From assembly GCA_964415085.1 (NCBI GenBank), contig CAYPYI010000025.1, forward strand, positions 1-18,672: DNA of 18,672 bases. Direction: 5' to 3'. A model generated the notes under the pieces. That model was not told the DNA's origin and did not search any database. It saw only the letters and a program-made list of their open reading frames with translations. Source of the stretch: CAYPYI01 sp964415085 (GTDB lineage Bacteria > Bacillota > Clostridia > Tissierellales > Tissierellaceae). Shown here in pieces: positions 1 through 7,349 of this stretch; the stretch's first letter is position 1; each line of letters opens with the position of its first letter. The translations under genes were made by a program, and so were the position numbers.

Positions 1-754
1 CAAGGCCAACTCCAAAAATTCCACCTGATCCTATAGCATATAAAGATTGGACTACTTGCCAACCAGAGTCTTGTTTATAAGCAAACGGATCAATAAAAGC
101 TACTAACCTTTGCTTTCTAAATCCAGTTAAATTCTTAATGAAGTAAACAAATCCAAATCCTAAAAATGGTGCTACAGCAAATACATGAACCATATTTAGT
201 CCACCTACAAAAAACATCATTGCTAGAGTACCAAATATTATCATTGTAGTACCTAAATCATTCTTAAAGATAAATATTAAAGATATTCCTACAATAACTG
301 CACCTACAATTGTACCATGCTGTAATGATTTAATATCTTTTTGTTTCGTACTTAAAAATGTTGCAAAATACATTATCGAAGAAACTTTAACAATATCAGA
401 CGGCATAAACTCAAATCCAAATATATTTAACCATCTATAAGCACCATTATGCTCAACTCCCAGTGGAGTTAAGACCACAAGTGCCGATAAAAATATACTT
501 CCTACAAAAGCTAATATAGACAGCTTATTCCAAATTTTATAGTTAATGTTCATACATAAAAACATCCCTAAAAAGCCTAAAACCAAAAATTTTGCATGTT
601 TTTTTAAAAAATAATATCCATTATTATATTTTGCTATAGCATGTGGCATACTTGCACTAAAAACCATTATTAATCCAATAATTGAAAGTATAATTACAGA
701 TAATAAAAGTGTAAAATCTGCTGCCTTCTTTTTATTATTTTTTTCTTTAGGCAT
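1..754 (-). CDS. spoVE: SEDS-family peptidoglycan polymerase SpoVE/FtsW (3' part beyond window)
   Basis: This is a polytopic membrane glycosyltransferase of the SEDS family (FtsW/SpoVE/RodA), which polymerises lipid II together with a class B PBP such as SpoVD encoded upstream. About 251 N-terminal residues are in the window, and the C-terminal third, including the expected catalytic Asp loop, lies beyond base 1. Visible family marks are several hydrophobic helices after a basic N-terminus, GAYRWL near residue 103, the NDLGT loop near 164, and the late stretch FIDPFAYKQDSGWQVVQSL followed by an SGG..G.G motif. The usual P-S-E signature reads M-P-S-D here. The start follows the murD stop by one base and has a GGGGGT ribosome site inside the end of murD, so the two are translationally coupled. 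FtsW and SpoVE cannot be separated from sequence alone. SpoVE is preferred because the cognate PBP is SpoVD-like. Confidence 0.9.
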   Translation of the reverse strand, partial: MPKEKNNKKKAADFTLLLSVIILSIIGLIMVFSASMPHAIAKYNNGYYFLKKHAKFLVLGFLGMFLCMNINYKIWNKLSILAFVGSIFLSALVVLTPLGVEHNGAYRWLNIFGFEFMPSDIVKVSSIMYFATFLSTKQKDIKSLQHGTIVGAVIVGISLIFIFKNDLGTTMIIFGTLAMMFFVGGLNMVHVFAVAPFLGFGFVYFIKNLTGFRKQRLVAFIDPFAYKQDSGWQVVQSLYAIGSGGIFGVGL

Positions 755-755
755 T

Positions 756-2132
756 TTATACCCCCTTTAGCTTTTGAACCTCTTTCTTAAAAATCAACCC
801 TCTTTGAATATAACTCTTAAACATATCATAACTTGCACAAGCTGGAGAAAATAAAACAATCTGATCTGGTTTTGCAATCTCATATGATAATTCTACTGCT
901 TTTTCTAAACTGTCTACTATATTAACATTAGTAAACTTTATTTCATCTAGAGATTTTTTTATTAAGTCTTTTGTTTCACCAAATAAAATAATATTTTTTA
1001 CAGAACTATCTATATTAAATGCTAATTTTTCAAATGATGCTCCTTCATCTTTTCCACCAAGTATTAATATTTTATCTTCTTTAAATGCTTTAATAGCAAC
1101 AATAGTTGATTCTATATTAGTACCTTTTGAATCATTTATATATTTTACTCCTTTTATTATATCAACATATTCTAATCTGTGTTCTACTCCATTAAATTGG
1201 ATTATAGCGTTTTTTACTACATGTAAATTTATACCCAATAAGTAGCATGTTCCAACAACCGAAAGTATGTTCTTTAAGTTGTGATCTCCAAAGATTTTAA
1301 TATCCTTTATATTTAATATTTCATGTTCTTTTCCTTTATCTCTAATCTTAATAATATCATCTTGTATATATACACCTTTTGGTAAGATGTTCTTTATACT
1401 ATAAGAAAATTTACTACTTTTTATTCCTTTAAGATTCATTAAATATTCATCATCACTGTCTAAAATTATATAATCATTTTTATCTTGATTTTTATAAATA
1501 TTTTTTTTAGCAATCTGATAATTTTCTACACTTCCATGCCAATCTAAATGATCAGAACCTATATTGGTAATTATGGCGATTTTAGGTTTAAGTTTATTTA
1601 TATTATTTAATTGGAAACTACTAGCTTCAATTAATATTATATCATCTTCTTTTGCATCCAGTATATTATCTAAAATACCATAACCTATGTTACCACCTAA
1701 TATAACCTTCTTACCAGCTTTTAAAAAAACCTCATTTAATAAAGTTGTAACTGTAGTTTTACCATTAGTGCCTGTGACAACAATAAAGTTTTTAGAATCT
1801 GATATTAAATATGCTAATTCTATATCAGATATAATTTCTATTTTAAAATTACTTATTTCTTCTATTATTTCCTCACTTGGTGGCATTCCTGGACTTTTAA
1901 TTACCAAGTCTATGTTTTTAAAGTCGGGTTTATCACCACCAAAGTATTCATGAAATTTAATATCTTCTATTTCTTCTAAATTGGGCGTTAATTCATTTTT
2001 ACTTTTCTTGTCATATACATAAATATTTTTATTTAACTTTTTAAGCAATTTTACAGTTGATACACCCGAAATTCCTAGTCCTAATACTAATATATTTTCT
2101 ACTGTTTCTAATTTTTCCATAGTATCACTCAT
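756..2132 (-). CDS. murD: MurD, UDP-N-acetylmuramoylalanine--D-glutamate ligase
   Basis: This cytoplasmic Mur ligase adds D-glutamate to UDP-MurNAc-L-Ala using ATP, the second amino-acid step of the peptidoglycan stem. The 458-residue length is normal. The N-terminal Rossmann-like segment has LGLGISG near residue 17. The ATP loop GTNGKTT lies at about 121-127. It is followed by the central-domain NIGSDHLDWHG, then GDHNLKN, YINDSKGTN and LGGKDEG in the C-terminal domains. A longer reading frame running back to 2216 lies wholly within mraY and adds no conserved sequence, so the start is placed at the ATG two bases after the mraY stop. An in-frame ATG at 2120 is an equally plausible alternative. 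Both have weak ribosome sites, consistent with coupling to mraY. The gene lies between mraY and spoVE in one operon. Confidence 0.95.
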   Translation of the reverse strand: MSDTMEKLETVENILVLGLGISGVSTVKLLKKLNKNIYVYDKKSKNELTPNLEEIEDIKFHEYFGGDKPDFKNIDLVIKSPGMPPSEEIIEEISNFKIEIISDIELAYLISDSKNFIVVTGTNGKTTVTTLLNEVFLKAGKKVILGGNIGYGILDNILDAKEDDIILIEASSFQLNNINKLKPKIAIITNIGSDHLDWHGSVENYQIAKKNIYKNQDKNDYIILDSDDEYLMNLKGIKSSKFSYSIKNILPKGVYIQDDIIKIRDKGKEHEILNIKDIKIFGDHNLKNILSVVGTCYLLGINLHVVKNAIIQFNGVEHRLEYVDIIKGVKYINDSKGTNIESTIVAIKAFKEDKILILGGKDEGASFEKLAFNIDSSVKNIILFGETKDLIKKSLDEIKFTNVNIVDSLEKAVELSYEIAKPDQIVLFSPACASYDMFKSYIQRGLIFKKEVQKLKGV

Positions 2133-2134
2133 TT

Positions 2135-3106
2135 CTATATTAATGCATAATAGCCAATAACTCCTAAAACTCCTGATATAAACCAAAACACTTGTACAAC
2201 CTTTGTTTCTTTCCACCCTTTATGTTCAAAGTGATGGTGTAATGGTGCCATTAAAAATACTCTTTTTTTTCTAATTTTAAAACTTAAAACTTGTATAATA
2301 ACTGAAAGTGCTTCAACTAAATATATTCCACCTACAATTGGTATAATTAGAGGTAATCTAAGTACCATAGCAATACTTGCAACTGCTCCTCCTAGTGCTA
2401 AAGAACCTGTATCCCCCATAAATACTTTCGCTGGATAAAAATTATGAAACAAAAATCCTAGGCACGAACCTAATATTATCAAAGAAATTGTTTCTATATC
2501 CTTAACCCCCCATTGTAGTGCTATTAAAGAGAAAAATAACATCACAATTACTGTGACTCCAGATGCTAGTCCATCTAAACCATCTGTAAGATTTACACTG
2601 TTAACTGTACCTACTATAACAAATGTCATGAAAGGTAAATATAACCAACCTAGGTTTAAATACTTATACTTAACAAATGGAATAATTAAACTTGTCCCAA
2701 GCTCATCATTATATGAATAAATAAAAGCAATAATAACTGCTAATATTGTTTGAAATAATATTTTTTGGCTTTCTGTTAGTCCTTGATTATCCTTCCTAAC
2801 AACAATAAGATAATCATCAATAAACCCTATTAAACCAAAGCCCAATATTGAAACTAATATAATAGCTATATTCTTTGTAATTAAGCTTTTTCCAAAAACT
2901 ATTGATGATAATATTATAGACAATAATATTATTATACCACCCATAGTTGGTGTGCCTTCTTTTTTCAAATGTGATTTTGGACCTTCTTTTCTTATGCTTT
3001 GACCAATACCTAAATTGCTAAGTTTCGGTATAATTATTGGTCCTAAAGTTATAGCCATTAATGAACTAATAACTAGTACTAAACTACTACTTGTGTTTTC
3101 TAACAT
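2135..3106 (-). CDS. mraY: MraY, phospho-MurNAc-pentapeptide transferase
   Basis: This integral membrane enzyme transfers phospho-MurNAc-pentapeptide from UDP to undecaprenyl phosphate, giving lipid I. The 323 residues are full length. Conserved blocks are GPKSHLKKEGTPTMGG at about 42-57, FIDDYL at 96-101 with the Asp pair, NLTDGLDGLASG at 172-183, FMGDTGS at 229-235 and the histidine cluster APLHHHFEHKGW at 287-298. Hydrophobic helices fill the rest. The start has a good GGGAG ribosome site. This gene opens a separate unit, mraY-murD-spoVE, with its own predicted promoter. In the usual dcw order the gene upstream would be murF or murE. Here it is the terminator of a pyruvate formate-lyase operon. 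Confidence 0.97.
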   Translation of the reverse strand: MLENTSSSLVLVISSLMAITLGPIIIPKLSNLGIGQSIRKEGPKSHLKKEGTPTMGGIIILLSIILSSIVFGKSLITKNIAIILVSILGFGLIGFIDDYLIVVRKDNQGLTESQKILFQTILAVIIAFIYSYNDELGTSLIIPFVKYKYLNLGWLYLPFMTFVIVGTVNSVNLTDGLDGLASGVTVIVMLFFSLIALQWGVKDIETISLIILGSCLGFLFHNFYPAKVFMGDTGSLALGGAVASIAMVLRLPLIIPIVGGIYLVEALSVIIQVLSFKIRKKRVFLMAPLHHHFEHKGWKETKVVQVFWFISGVLGVIGYYALI

Positions 3107-3140
3107 AACTTACTCCCTTTCATTATTTATCAACCATTAT

Positions 3141-3169
3141 ATTATATCTAATTACTTCATTATCTTCAA
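3141..3169 (-). promoter_or_regulatory. Predicted sigma-A promoter of mraY-murD-spoVE
   Basis: On the minus strand TTGAAG (3164-3169) and a consensus TATAAT (3141-3146) are separated by exactly 17 bp, about 35 bp before the mraY start. This would let the second half of the dcw cluster be transcribed independently of the pfl operon upstream, which ends in a hairpin. Located by eye only. Confidence 0.6.
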
Positions 3170-3261
3170 CGTTTATATAGTCATTGTTTGGCTGATATTA
3201 TGTAATTATTATATTAATTAGTTATGACTATATATATTATACATTTAATTTAACATATATT

Positions 3262-3314
3262 AAACAGAAAATACTCTCAAAATATGAATACATATTTGAG
3301 AGTATTTTCTGTTT
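3262..3314 (-). terminator. Long AT-rich hairpin ending the pflB-pflA-crp operon
   Basis: An almost perfect inverted repeat has arms AAACAGAAAATACTCTCAAA and its complement. One extra A and a short AT-rich loop interrupt it. It begins at the stop codon of the regulator gene. The stem is long (over 20 bp) but the following T-run is short, because the U-rich portion is inside the stem. It best fits a transcription terminator for the regulator gene and isolates the mraY promoter from readthrough. Confidence 0.7.
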
Positions 3315-4047
3315 AAATGTTAGATTTTATAAAGTAACTTCTTATTTTAGGCTCATTTTTTATCAGAATTTTTTTATCTCCTATAAATTCTATATAACCC
3401 AAATCCTTGAATTGAATTAATTTTCTTGACATTGTCTCTCTAGATACTCCTGCATAACTTCCCATTTCTTCTCTATTTATAGATAAATTAAGCATAATAC
3501 CTTCATCTGTCGGTGTACCAAAGTCATCGATTAGGTGGACTAATAAATGTGCAACTTTAGTATCTGCTGTACTAGCTGAAAGCATTCCTATTAGATCTTC
3601 CGCCCATCTAATTCTCTCATATGCTTTTTCTAGTAATTTTAAAGTTATTTTAGGATTTTTCATAGCTATCTCATCAAATTTCTTCTTAGCTAAAGTACTT
3701 ACAACTGTATCCTCTAAAGCTACAGCATTATATAAATACTCATCCTCCTTTAATAAATTAAATGCCCCTACAAAATCTCCCTCTCCATATATATATAGTA
3801 TTTGTTCTCTTCCGTCTGGTAAATATGTGTAAATTTTCATTTTACCTGAACAAACAATATATAATCTATCAGCTTTGTCGCCAGTCGAAAATATTAAATC
3901 ACCTTTTTTATACTTCTTGCTAGTAACTCCTGCAGAAACTGCCTCTACTTCCTTTTCCGTTAAATTTGAAAGTAATGGGATCTTCCTAATACATGGGTTT
4001 CCATCAAATGCATCACACTTAGCTACACATAGGTGACAAGATTTCAT
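3313..4047 (-). CDS. Crp/Fnr-family transcriptional regulator with N-terminal cysteine cluster
   Basis: This 244-residue regulator has a cyclic-nucleotide-binding-like beta roll (about 25-125), a dimerisation helix (about 130-160) and a C-terminal winged helix. The N-terminus carries Cys4, Cys7, Cys11 and Cys19, and Cys66 lies in the roll, a pattern suited to an iron-sulphur or thiol sensor as in FNR. The position that binds cAMP in CRP (an Arg-Ser pair) reads Y-N here, so cAMP control is unlikely. The recognition helix S202-R-E-T-M-S-R208 keeps the Arg, Glu and Arg that CRP uses to read TGTGA; FNR has Val instead of the first Arg. The gene is last in the pflB-pflA operon, 20 bp after pflA, with a GAGGTGG ribosome site. 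The operon promoter contains a TGTGA-N6-TCACA dyad, so this protein is the obvious candidate to bind there. The sensing function is inferred. Confidence 0.9.
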   Translation of the reverse strand: MKSCHLCVAKCDAFDGNPCIRKIPLLSNLTEKEVEAVSAGVTSKKYKKGDLIFSTGDKADRLYIVCSGKMKIYTYLPDGREQILYIYGEGDFVGAFNLLKEDEYLYNAVALEDTVVSTLAKKKFDEIAMKNPKITLKLLEKAYERIRWAEDLIGMLSASTADTKVAHLLVHLIDDFGTPTDEGIMLNLSINREEMGSYAGVSRETMSRKLIQFKDLGYIEFIGDKKILIKNEPKIRSYFIKSNI

Positions 4048-4067
4048 TTAGATACCACCTCTTATTA

Positions 4068-4823
4068 TTATACGATTTGTTTGTGCATTTTGTTTTTCTT
4101 ACTTTGTAATAGTTTGTTTATTATCTCTTCATAATGTCTTGCTATTTCTTTATCCATTTCTGGAACATCTTTAAGTTTATATTCCATATTTAGTTCTTCG
4201 TATTTATGCACTCCCATTCTATGATATGGTAGTATTTCAATTCTGTCAATTTTATTTGCTAGGTGCGCAATTTCATCAAAAATTCTATGCATGCTTTCTT
4301 CATTATCTGTTATTCCTGGTACCATAACATGCCTTATCCAAATCCTACCTTCATAGTTATCTAAATATGATAAAAATTTATAGAACTTTAACATGTTTGA
4401 TCCCGTTAATTTTTTGTATCCAGCATTTTCAAAATGTTTTATATCTAGCATTATTAGATTTGTATTATCTAATATTTCTTCATAATATCTTTCATCACCA
4501 AATCCACAAGTATCTATAGTAACACATATATCTTCTTTTTTTAGCTCTTTTACTGCTTCTGCTAAAAATTCTCCTTGAAGTAATGGCTCACCTCCTGAAA
4601 ATGTAACACCACCACCACTAGTTTTGTAATAAGGTTTATATCTAATTGCCATTTTTTTTATTTCATCAGTAGAAATTGTTTTTTTAGAAGTATTCTGCTG
4701 TGTATCAGGATTATGACAATAAGCACATCTTAAAGGGCATCCTTGTAGGAAAAATACAGTTCTAATACCTGGACCATCTACAAGCCCCATCGTTTCAATT
4801 GAATGTAAATTCCCTTTTTTCAC
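4068..4823 (-). CDS. pflA: PflA, pyruvate formate-lyase activating enzyme
   Basis: This radical S-adenosylmethionine enzyme abstracts hydrogen from the C-terminal glycine of PflB to create its catalytic glycyl radical. The [4Fe-4S] motif C-x3-C-x2-C is at Cys29, Cys33 and Cys36 (QGCPLRCAYCHNP). The SAM-binding GGEP motif follows TSGGGVTFS. The length, 251 residues, and the lack of an inserted ferredoxin domain match true PFL activases rather than those of glycerol dehydratase or benzylsuccinate synthase. Translation starts at GTG, with AAGGAG eight bases before it. That ribosome site overlaps the pflB stop, so the two genes are coupled. Being directly after pflB supports the assignment strongly. 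Confidence 0.95.
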   Translation of the reverse strand: MKKGNLHSIETMGLVDGPGIRTVFFLQGCPLRCAYCHNPDTQQNTSKKTISTDEIKKMAIRYKPYYKTSGGGVTFSGGEPLLQGEFLAEAVKELKKEDICVTIDTCGFGDERYYEEILDNTNLIMLDIKHFENAGYKKLTGSNMLKFYKFLSYLDNYEGRIWIRHVMVPGITDNEESMHRIFDEIAHLANKIDRIEILPYHRMGVHKYEELNMEYKLKDVPEMDKEIARHYEEIINKLLQSKKNKMHKQIV

Positions 4824-4836
4824 CTATCTCACTCCT

Positions 4837-7080
4837 TTATATTCTTTCGTGGAATGTTCTGCTAATAACTTCTAACTGTTGTTCTTTAGTTAAATTATTA
4901 AAATGTACTGCATATCCAGATACTCTTATTGTTAAAGTTGGATATTTTTCAGGGTTTTCCATTGCATCTATTAGCAATTCTCTATCTAGAACATTAACAT
5001 TAAGATGGAAAGCATCTTGTACAAAATAACCATCCATAATATTTGATAAAGATTTTGTTCTTGATAATTCATCCTTACCTAAGGTATCTGGTGTAATTGA
5101 AAATGTGTTTGAAATACCATCTTGACATTTACCTTCATATGGTAATTTAGCAACTGAATTAAGGGATGCTAATGCTCCTAATTCATCTCTACCATGCATT
5201 GGGTTAGCTCCAGGTGCAAATGGTTCTCCTGCTTTCCTACCATCTGGAGTAGCTCCTGTTTTTTTACCATAAACTACATTTGAAGTTATTGTTAAAATTG
5301 ATAGTGTATGCTCTGCTCCTCTGTAAGTTGGTGTCTTTTTTAATTCTTCAATAAAGGTATCTATAACCCAAATAGCTAAATCATCTACTCTATCATCATC
5401 ATTTCCATATTTCGGAAAATCTCCTTCTATTTCAAAATCTATAGCTATATTATTTTCATCTCTTATTGGTTTAACTTTTGCATATTTTATTGCACTTAAA
5501 GAATCTGCTACAATAGATAGTCCTGCAACTCCAAATGCCATAAATCTATGAATATCTGTATCATGTAGTGCCATTTGACCTTTTTCATATGCGTATTTAT
5601 CATGCATATAGTGAATTGTATTCATTGTATTAACATATGTGTTAGATAAAGTAGCTAATGCTTTTAGGTAATTATCTACAACTTTATCATAATCTAATAC
5701 ATCATCTAAAATAGGATCTATTCCATCGATAACTTTTATTAAATTACCTTTTTTATCTTTTTTCTTTTCATCTACTCCACCATTAATTGCATAAAGTAAT
5801 AATTTCGCTAAGTTAGCTCTTGCTCCAAAATATTGCATTTGTTTTCCTATTTCCATTGCTGAAACACAACATGCTATACCATAGTCATCACCATAAACAC
5901 TTCTCATTACATCATCATTTTCATATTGTATAGATCCAGTTCTAATTGACATTTTTGAACAGTAATCTTTAAAACCTTGTGGTAATTCTTGTGCCCATAA
6001 AACAGTCATATTTGGTTCTGGTGCTGGTGATAAATTAGTTAAAGTGTGTAAAAATCTAAATGCAGTTTTGGTAACTAGAGTTCTTCCATCTACTCCCATT
6101 CCTCCAATAGCTTCTGTAATCCATGTTGGATCACCTGCAAATAAATCATTGTATCCTGGAGTTCTTAAGTGTCTTGCCATTCTTAATTTTATAACAAATT
6201 GATCAATTAATTCTTGAGCAAATTCTTCTGTTATTATTCCATTATCTAAATCTCTTTGAATATATATATCAAGGAAGGTAGTATTTCTTCCAAGTGACAT
6301 TGCCGCACCATTATTTTCTTTTATTGATGCTAAATATCCAAAGTATAAAAATTGAACAGCTTCTTTAGCATTTGTGGCAGGTTTTGATATGTCTATACCA
6401 TAACTTAAAGCCATTTCTTTCATTTCACTTAGTGCTACAATTTGCTCAGATACTTCTTCTCTTAATCTTATTAATTCCTCAGTTGCATTCCCTACTAAAT
6501 TTTCTTTATCATTTTTCTTTTCTTCTATAAGAAAATCTACACCATAAAGAGGTATCCTTCTATAATCACCAATAATTCTGCCCCTACCATATGCATCTGG
6601 TAGACCTGTTAAAAGACCAACTGTTCTTGCAGTTCTCATATCTTTTGTATAGGCATCGAAAACACCTTGATTATGAGTTTTTCTAAACTCATTAAAGTGT
6701 TCTTCCAAGGAAGGATCCATTTCACTGTTATATGAGTCTAGGGAGTTTTGAACCATTCTATATCCACCATATGGGTTTACTATCCTCTTTAACGGTTCAT
6801 CTGTTTGATATCCTACAATTAATTCATTATCTTTATCTAAATATCCTGGCTTATAATTATTAATTCCTGAAAATCTCTCAGTATCAATTTTTATTTCACC
6901 AGTTAAAATTTCTTTTTTTACAAGCTCTTCAGCTTCATTCCATAATTTCTTTGTTCTTTCAGTAGCATCTGCTAAAAAAGATTCGTCTCCTTCATAAGGA
7001 GTATAGTTTAGTTGAATAAAATTTCTTACATCTACTTCTTTTTTCCAGTTTCCTTCTTTAAATCCATCCCAATAGTTCAT
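4837..7080 (-). CDS. pflB: PflB, pyruvate formate-lyase (formate C-acetyltransferase)
   Basis: This cytoplasmic glycyl-radical enzyme converts pyruvate and CoA to acetyl-CoA and formate without oxygen. With the start used here it has 747 residues. The adjacent catalytic cysteines are at about 404-405 (YGIACCVSAM) and the radical glycine at about 722 in RVSGYAVHF near the C-terminus. The N-terminal VRNFIQLNYTPYEGDESFL is typical of true PFL, as opposed to diol dehydratase relatives. An ATG nine bases upstream (7089) is in frame, but it abuts the AGGGG ribosome site. The ATG at 7080 has a normal nine-base spacing and gives an N-terminus (MNYWDGFKEG) aligning with E. coli PflB. The gene is first of the operon pflB-pflA-regulator and has an unusually well-formed activator site upstream. 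It occupies a place in the dcw cluster where murE and/or murF are expected. Confidence 0.96.
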   Translation of the reverse strand: MNYWDGFKEGNWKKEVDVRNFIQLNYTPYEGDESFLADATERTKKLWNEAEELVKKEILTGEIKIDTERFSGINNYKPGYLDKDNELIVGYQTDEPLKRIVNPYGGYRMVQNSLDSYNSEMDPSLEEHFNEFRKTHNQGVFDAYTKDMRTARTVGLLTGLPDAYGRGRIIGDYRRIPLYGVDFLIEEKKNDKENLVGNATEELIRLREEVSEQIVALSEMKEMALSYGIDISKPATNAKEAVQFLYFGYLASIKENNGAAMSLGRNTTFLDIYIQRDLDNGIITEEFAQELIDQFVIKLRMARHLRTPGYNDLFAGDPTWITEAIGGMGVDGRTLVTKTAFRFLHTLTNLSPAPEPNMTVLWAQELPQGFKDYCSKMSIRTGSIQYENDDVMRSVYGDDYGIACCVSAMEIGKQMQYFGARANLAKLLLYAINGGVDEKKKDKKGNLIKVIDGIDPILDDVLDYDKVVDNYLKALATLSNTYVNTMNTIHYMHDKYAYEKGQMALHDTDIHRFMAFGVAGLSIVADSLSAIKYAKVKPIRDENNIAIDFEIEGDFPKYGNDDDRVDDLAIWVIDTFIEELKKTPTYRGAEHTLSILTITSNVVYGKKTGATPDGRKAGEPFAPGANPMHGRDELGALASLNSVAKLPYEGKCQDGISNTFSITPDTLGKDELSRTKSLSNIMDGYFVQDAFHLNVNVLDRELLIDAMENPEKYPTLTIRVSGYAVHFNNLTKEQQLEVISRTFHERI

Positions 7081-7089
7081 AATTTTCAT

Positions 7090-7094
7090 CCCCT
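7090..7094 (-). promoter_or_regulatory. Ribosome binding site deciding the pflB start
   Basis: AGGGG on the minus strand touches the in-frame ATG at 7089 but lies nine bases before the ATG at 7080. A usable distance exists only for the second, so 7080 is taken as the start. Confidence 0.6.
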
Positions 7095-7108
7095 AAAATA
7101 TATGTTAT

Positions 7109-7148
7109 AAGTAATGTCTTACTTTAAATAATTCTAATTTCTTACTTT
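7109..7148 (-). repeat. Paired repeats and small dyad in the pflB leader
   Basis: Inside the predicted untranslated leader two 14-bp copies of AAAGTAAGAMATTA (M = A or C) occur at 7135-7148 and 7112-7125, matching at 13 of 14 positions and spaced 23 bp apart. The downstream copy is part of a perfect dyad AAGTAA-N4-TTACTT at 7109-7124, about 15 bp before the ribosome site. It could be an operator or a small RNA hairpin, and in such AT-rich sequence it could also be chance. Confidence 0.3.
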
Positions 7149-7180
7149 ATATTATGCTATTTTCTTCCTATTACAATGCT

Positions 7181-7186
7181 AGTATA
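7181..7186 (-). promoter_or_regulatory. -10 element of the pflB promoter
   Basis: TATACT matches the sigma-A -10 consensus at five of six positions. It predicts a transcription start near 7174 and a leader of about 94 bases. The -35 position reads CATACT, a poor match, as expected of an activator-dependent promoter. The TGTGA dyad upstream is centred 29.5 bp before this hexamer, which puts it at -41.5. Confidence 0.6.
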
Positions 7187-7207
7187 AATTGAATCCATTT
7201 TTTAGTA

Positions 7208-7223
7208 TGTGATGTAGGTCACA
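7208..7223 (-). promoter_or_regulatory. CRP/FNR-type operator upstream of pflB
   Basis: TGTGATGTAGGTCACA is a perfect TGTGA-N6-TCACA inverted repeat, the classical CRP-type half-sites. Its centre (7215.5) is exactly 41.5 bp upstream of the start predicted from the TATACT hexamer, the class II activation position. The regulator encoded last in this operon has a recognition helix predicted to read TGTGA. The dyad is seen directly; binding by that protein is inference. Confidence 0.75.
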
Positions 7224-7248
7224 ATTTTAAGCCATTTTGAAACTATAA

Positions 7249-7278
7249 CGTTTTCATGATAAAGTATATCGTTTTCAT
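7249..7278 (-). promoter_or_regulatory. Two cre-like ATGAAAACG boxes upstream of the pflB activator site
   Basis: ATGAAAACG occurs twice on the minus strand, at 7249-7257 and 7270-7278, with start points 21 bp apart, or two helical turns. Each matches the first half of the CcpA cre consensus (WTGNAANCG), while the second half-sites are poor. They lie about 80 and 100 bp before the predicted start, so catabolite control of pflB is possible but unproven. Confidence 0.35.
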
Positions 7279-7300
7279 TTTCGCAATCTTTTTTTATAAC

Positions 7301-7332
7301 AAAAAAAGATCCATACTATTTTAGTATAGATC
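7301..7332 (-). terminator. Terminator after spoVD
   Basis: On the minus strand a 10-bp stem (GATCTATACT with AGTATGGATC, one G-T pair, five-base loop) is followed immediately by seven Ts, 18 bp after the spoVD stop. It is a textbook intrinsic terminator and separates the mraZ-rsmH-ftsL-spoVD unit from the pflB promoter. Confidence 0.9.
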
Positions 7333-7349
7333 CTCTTAATTAATTCTAT

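Noticed and set aside
1687..1953. Plus-strand open frames such as this one, 3015-3221, 4799-5029, 11184-11414, 11601-11960, 12620-12871, 13729-14049, 15162-15464 and 18091-18357
   Set aside because: Each mirrors a well-supported minus-strand gene, shows no recognisable family and is best explained as an antisense shadow.
2133..2216. A longer N-terminus for murD reaching 2216
   Set aside because: It lies entirely inside mraY, lacks family similarity and has no ribosome site; the start at 2132 or 2120 is preferred.
3262..3314. The long inverted repeat as the end of a mobile element
   Set aside because: It has no partner copy in the window and no transposase; its place right at a stop codon fits a terminator.
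3313..7349. The pfl operon as a recent mobile island
   Set aside because: No integrase, attachment repeat or tRNA is seen and codon and base use look like the neighbours by eye, so only a rearrangement is claimed.
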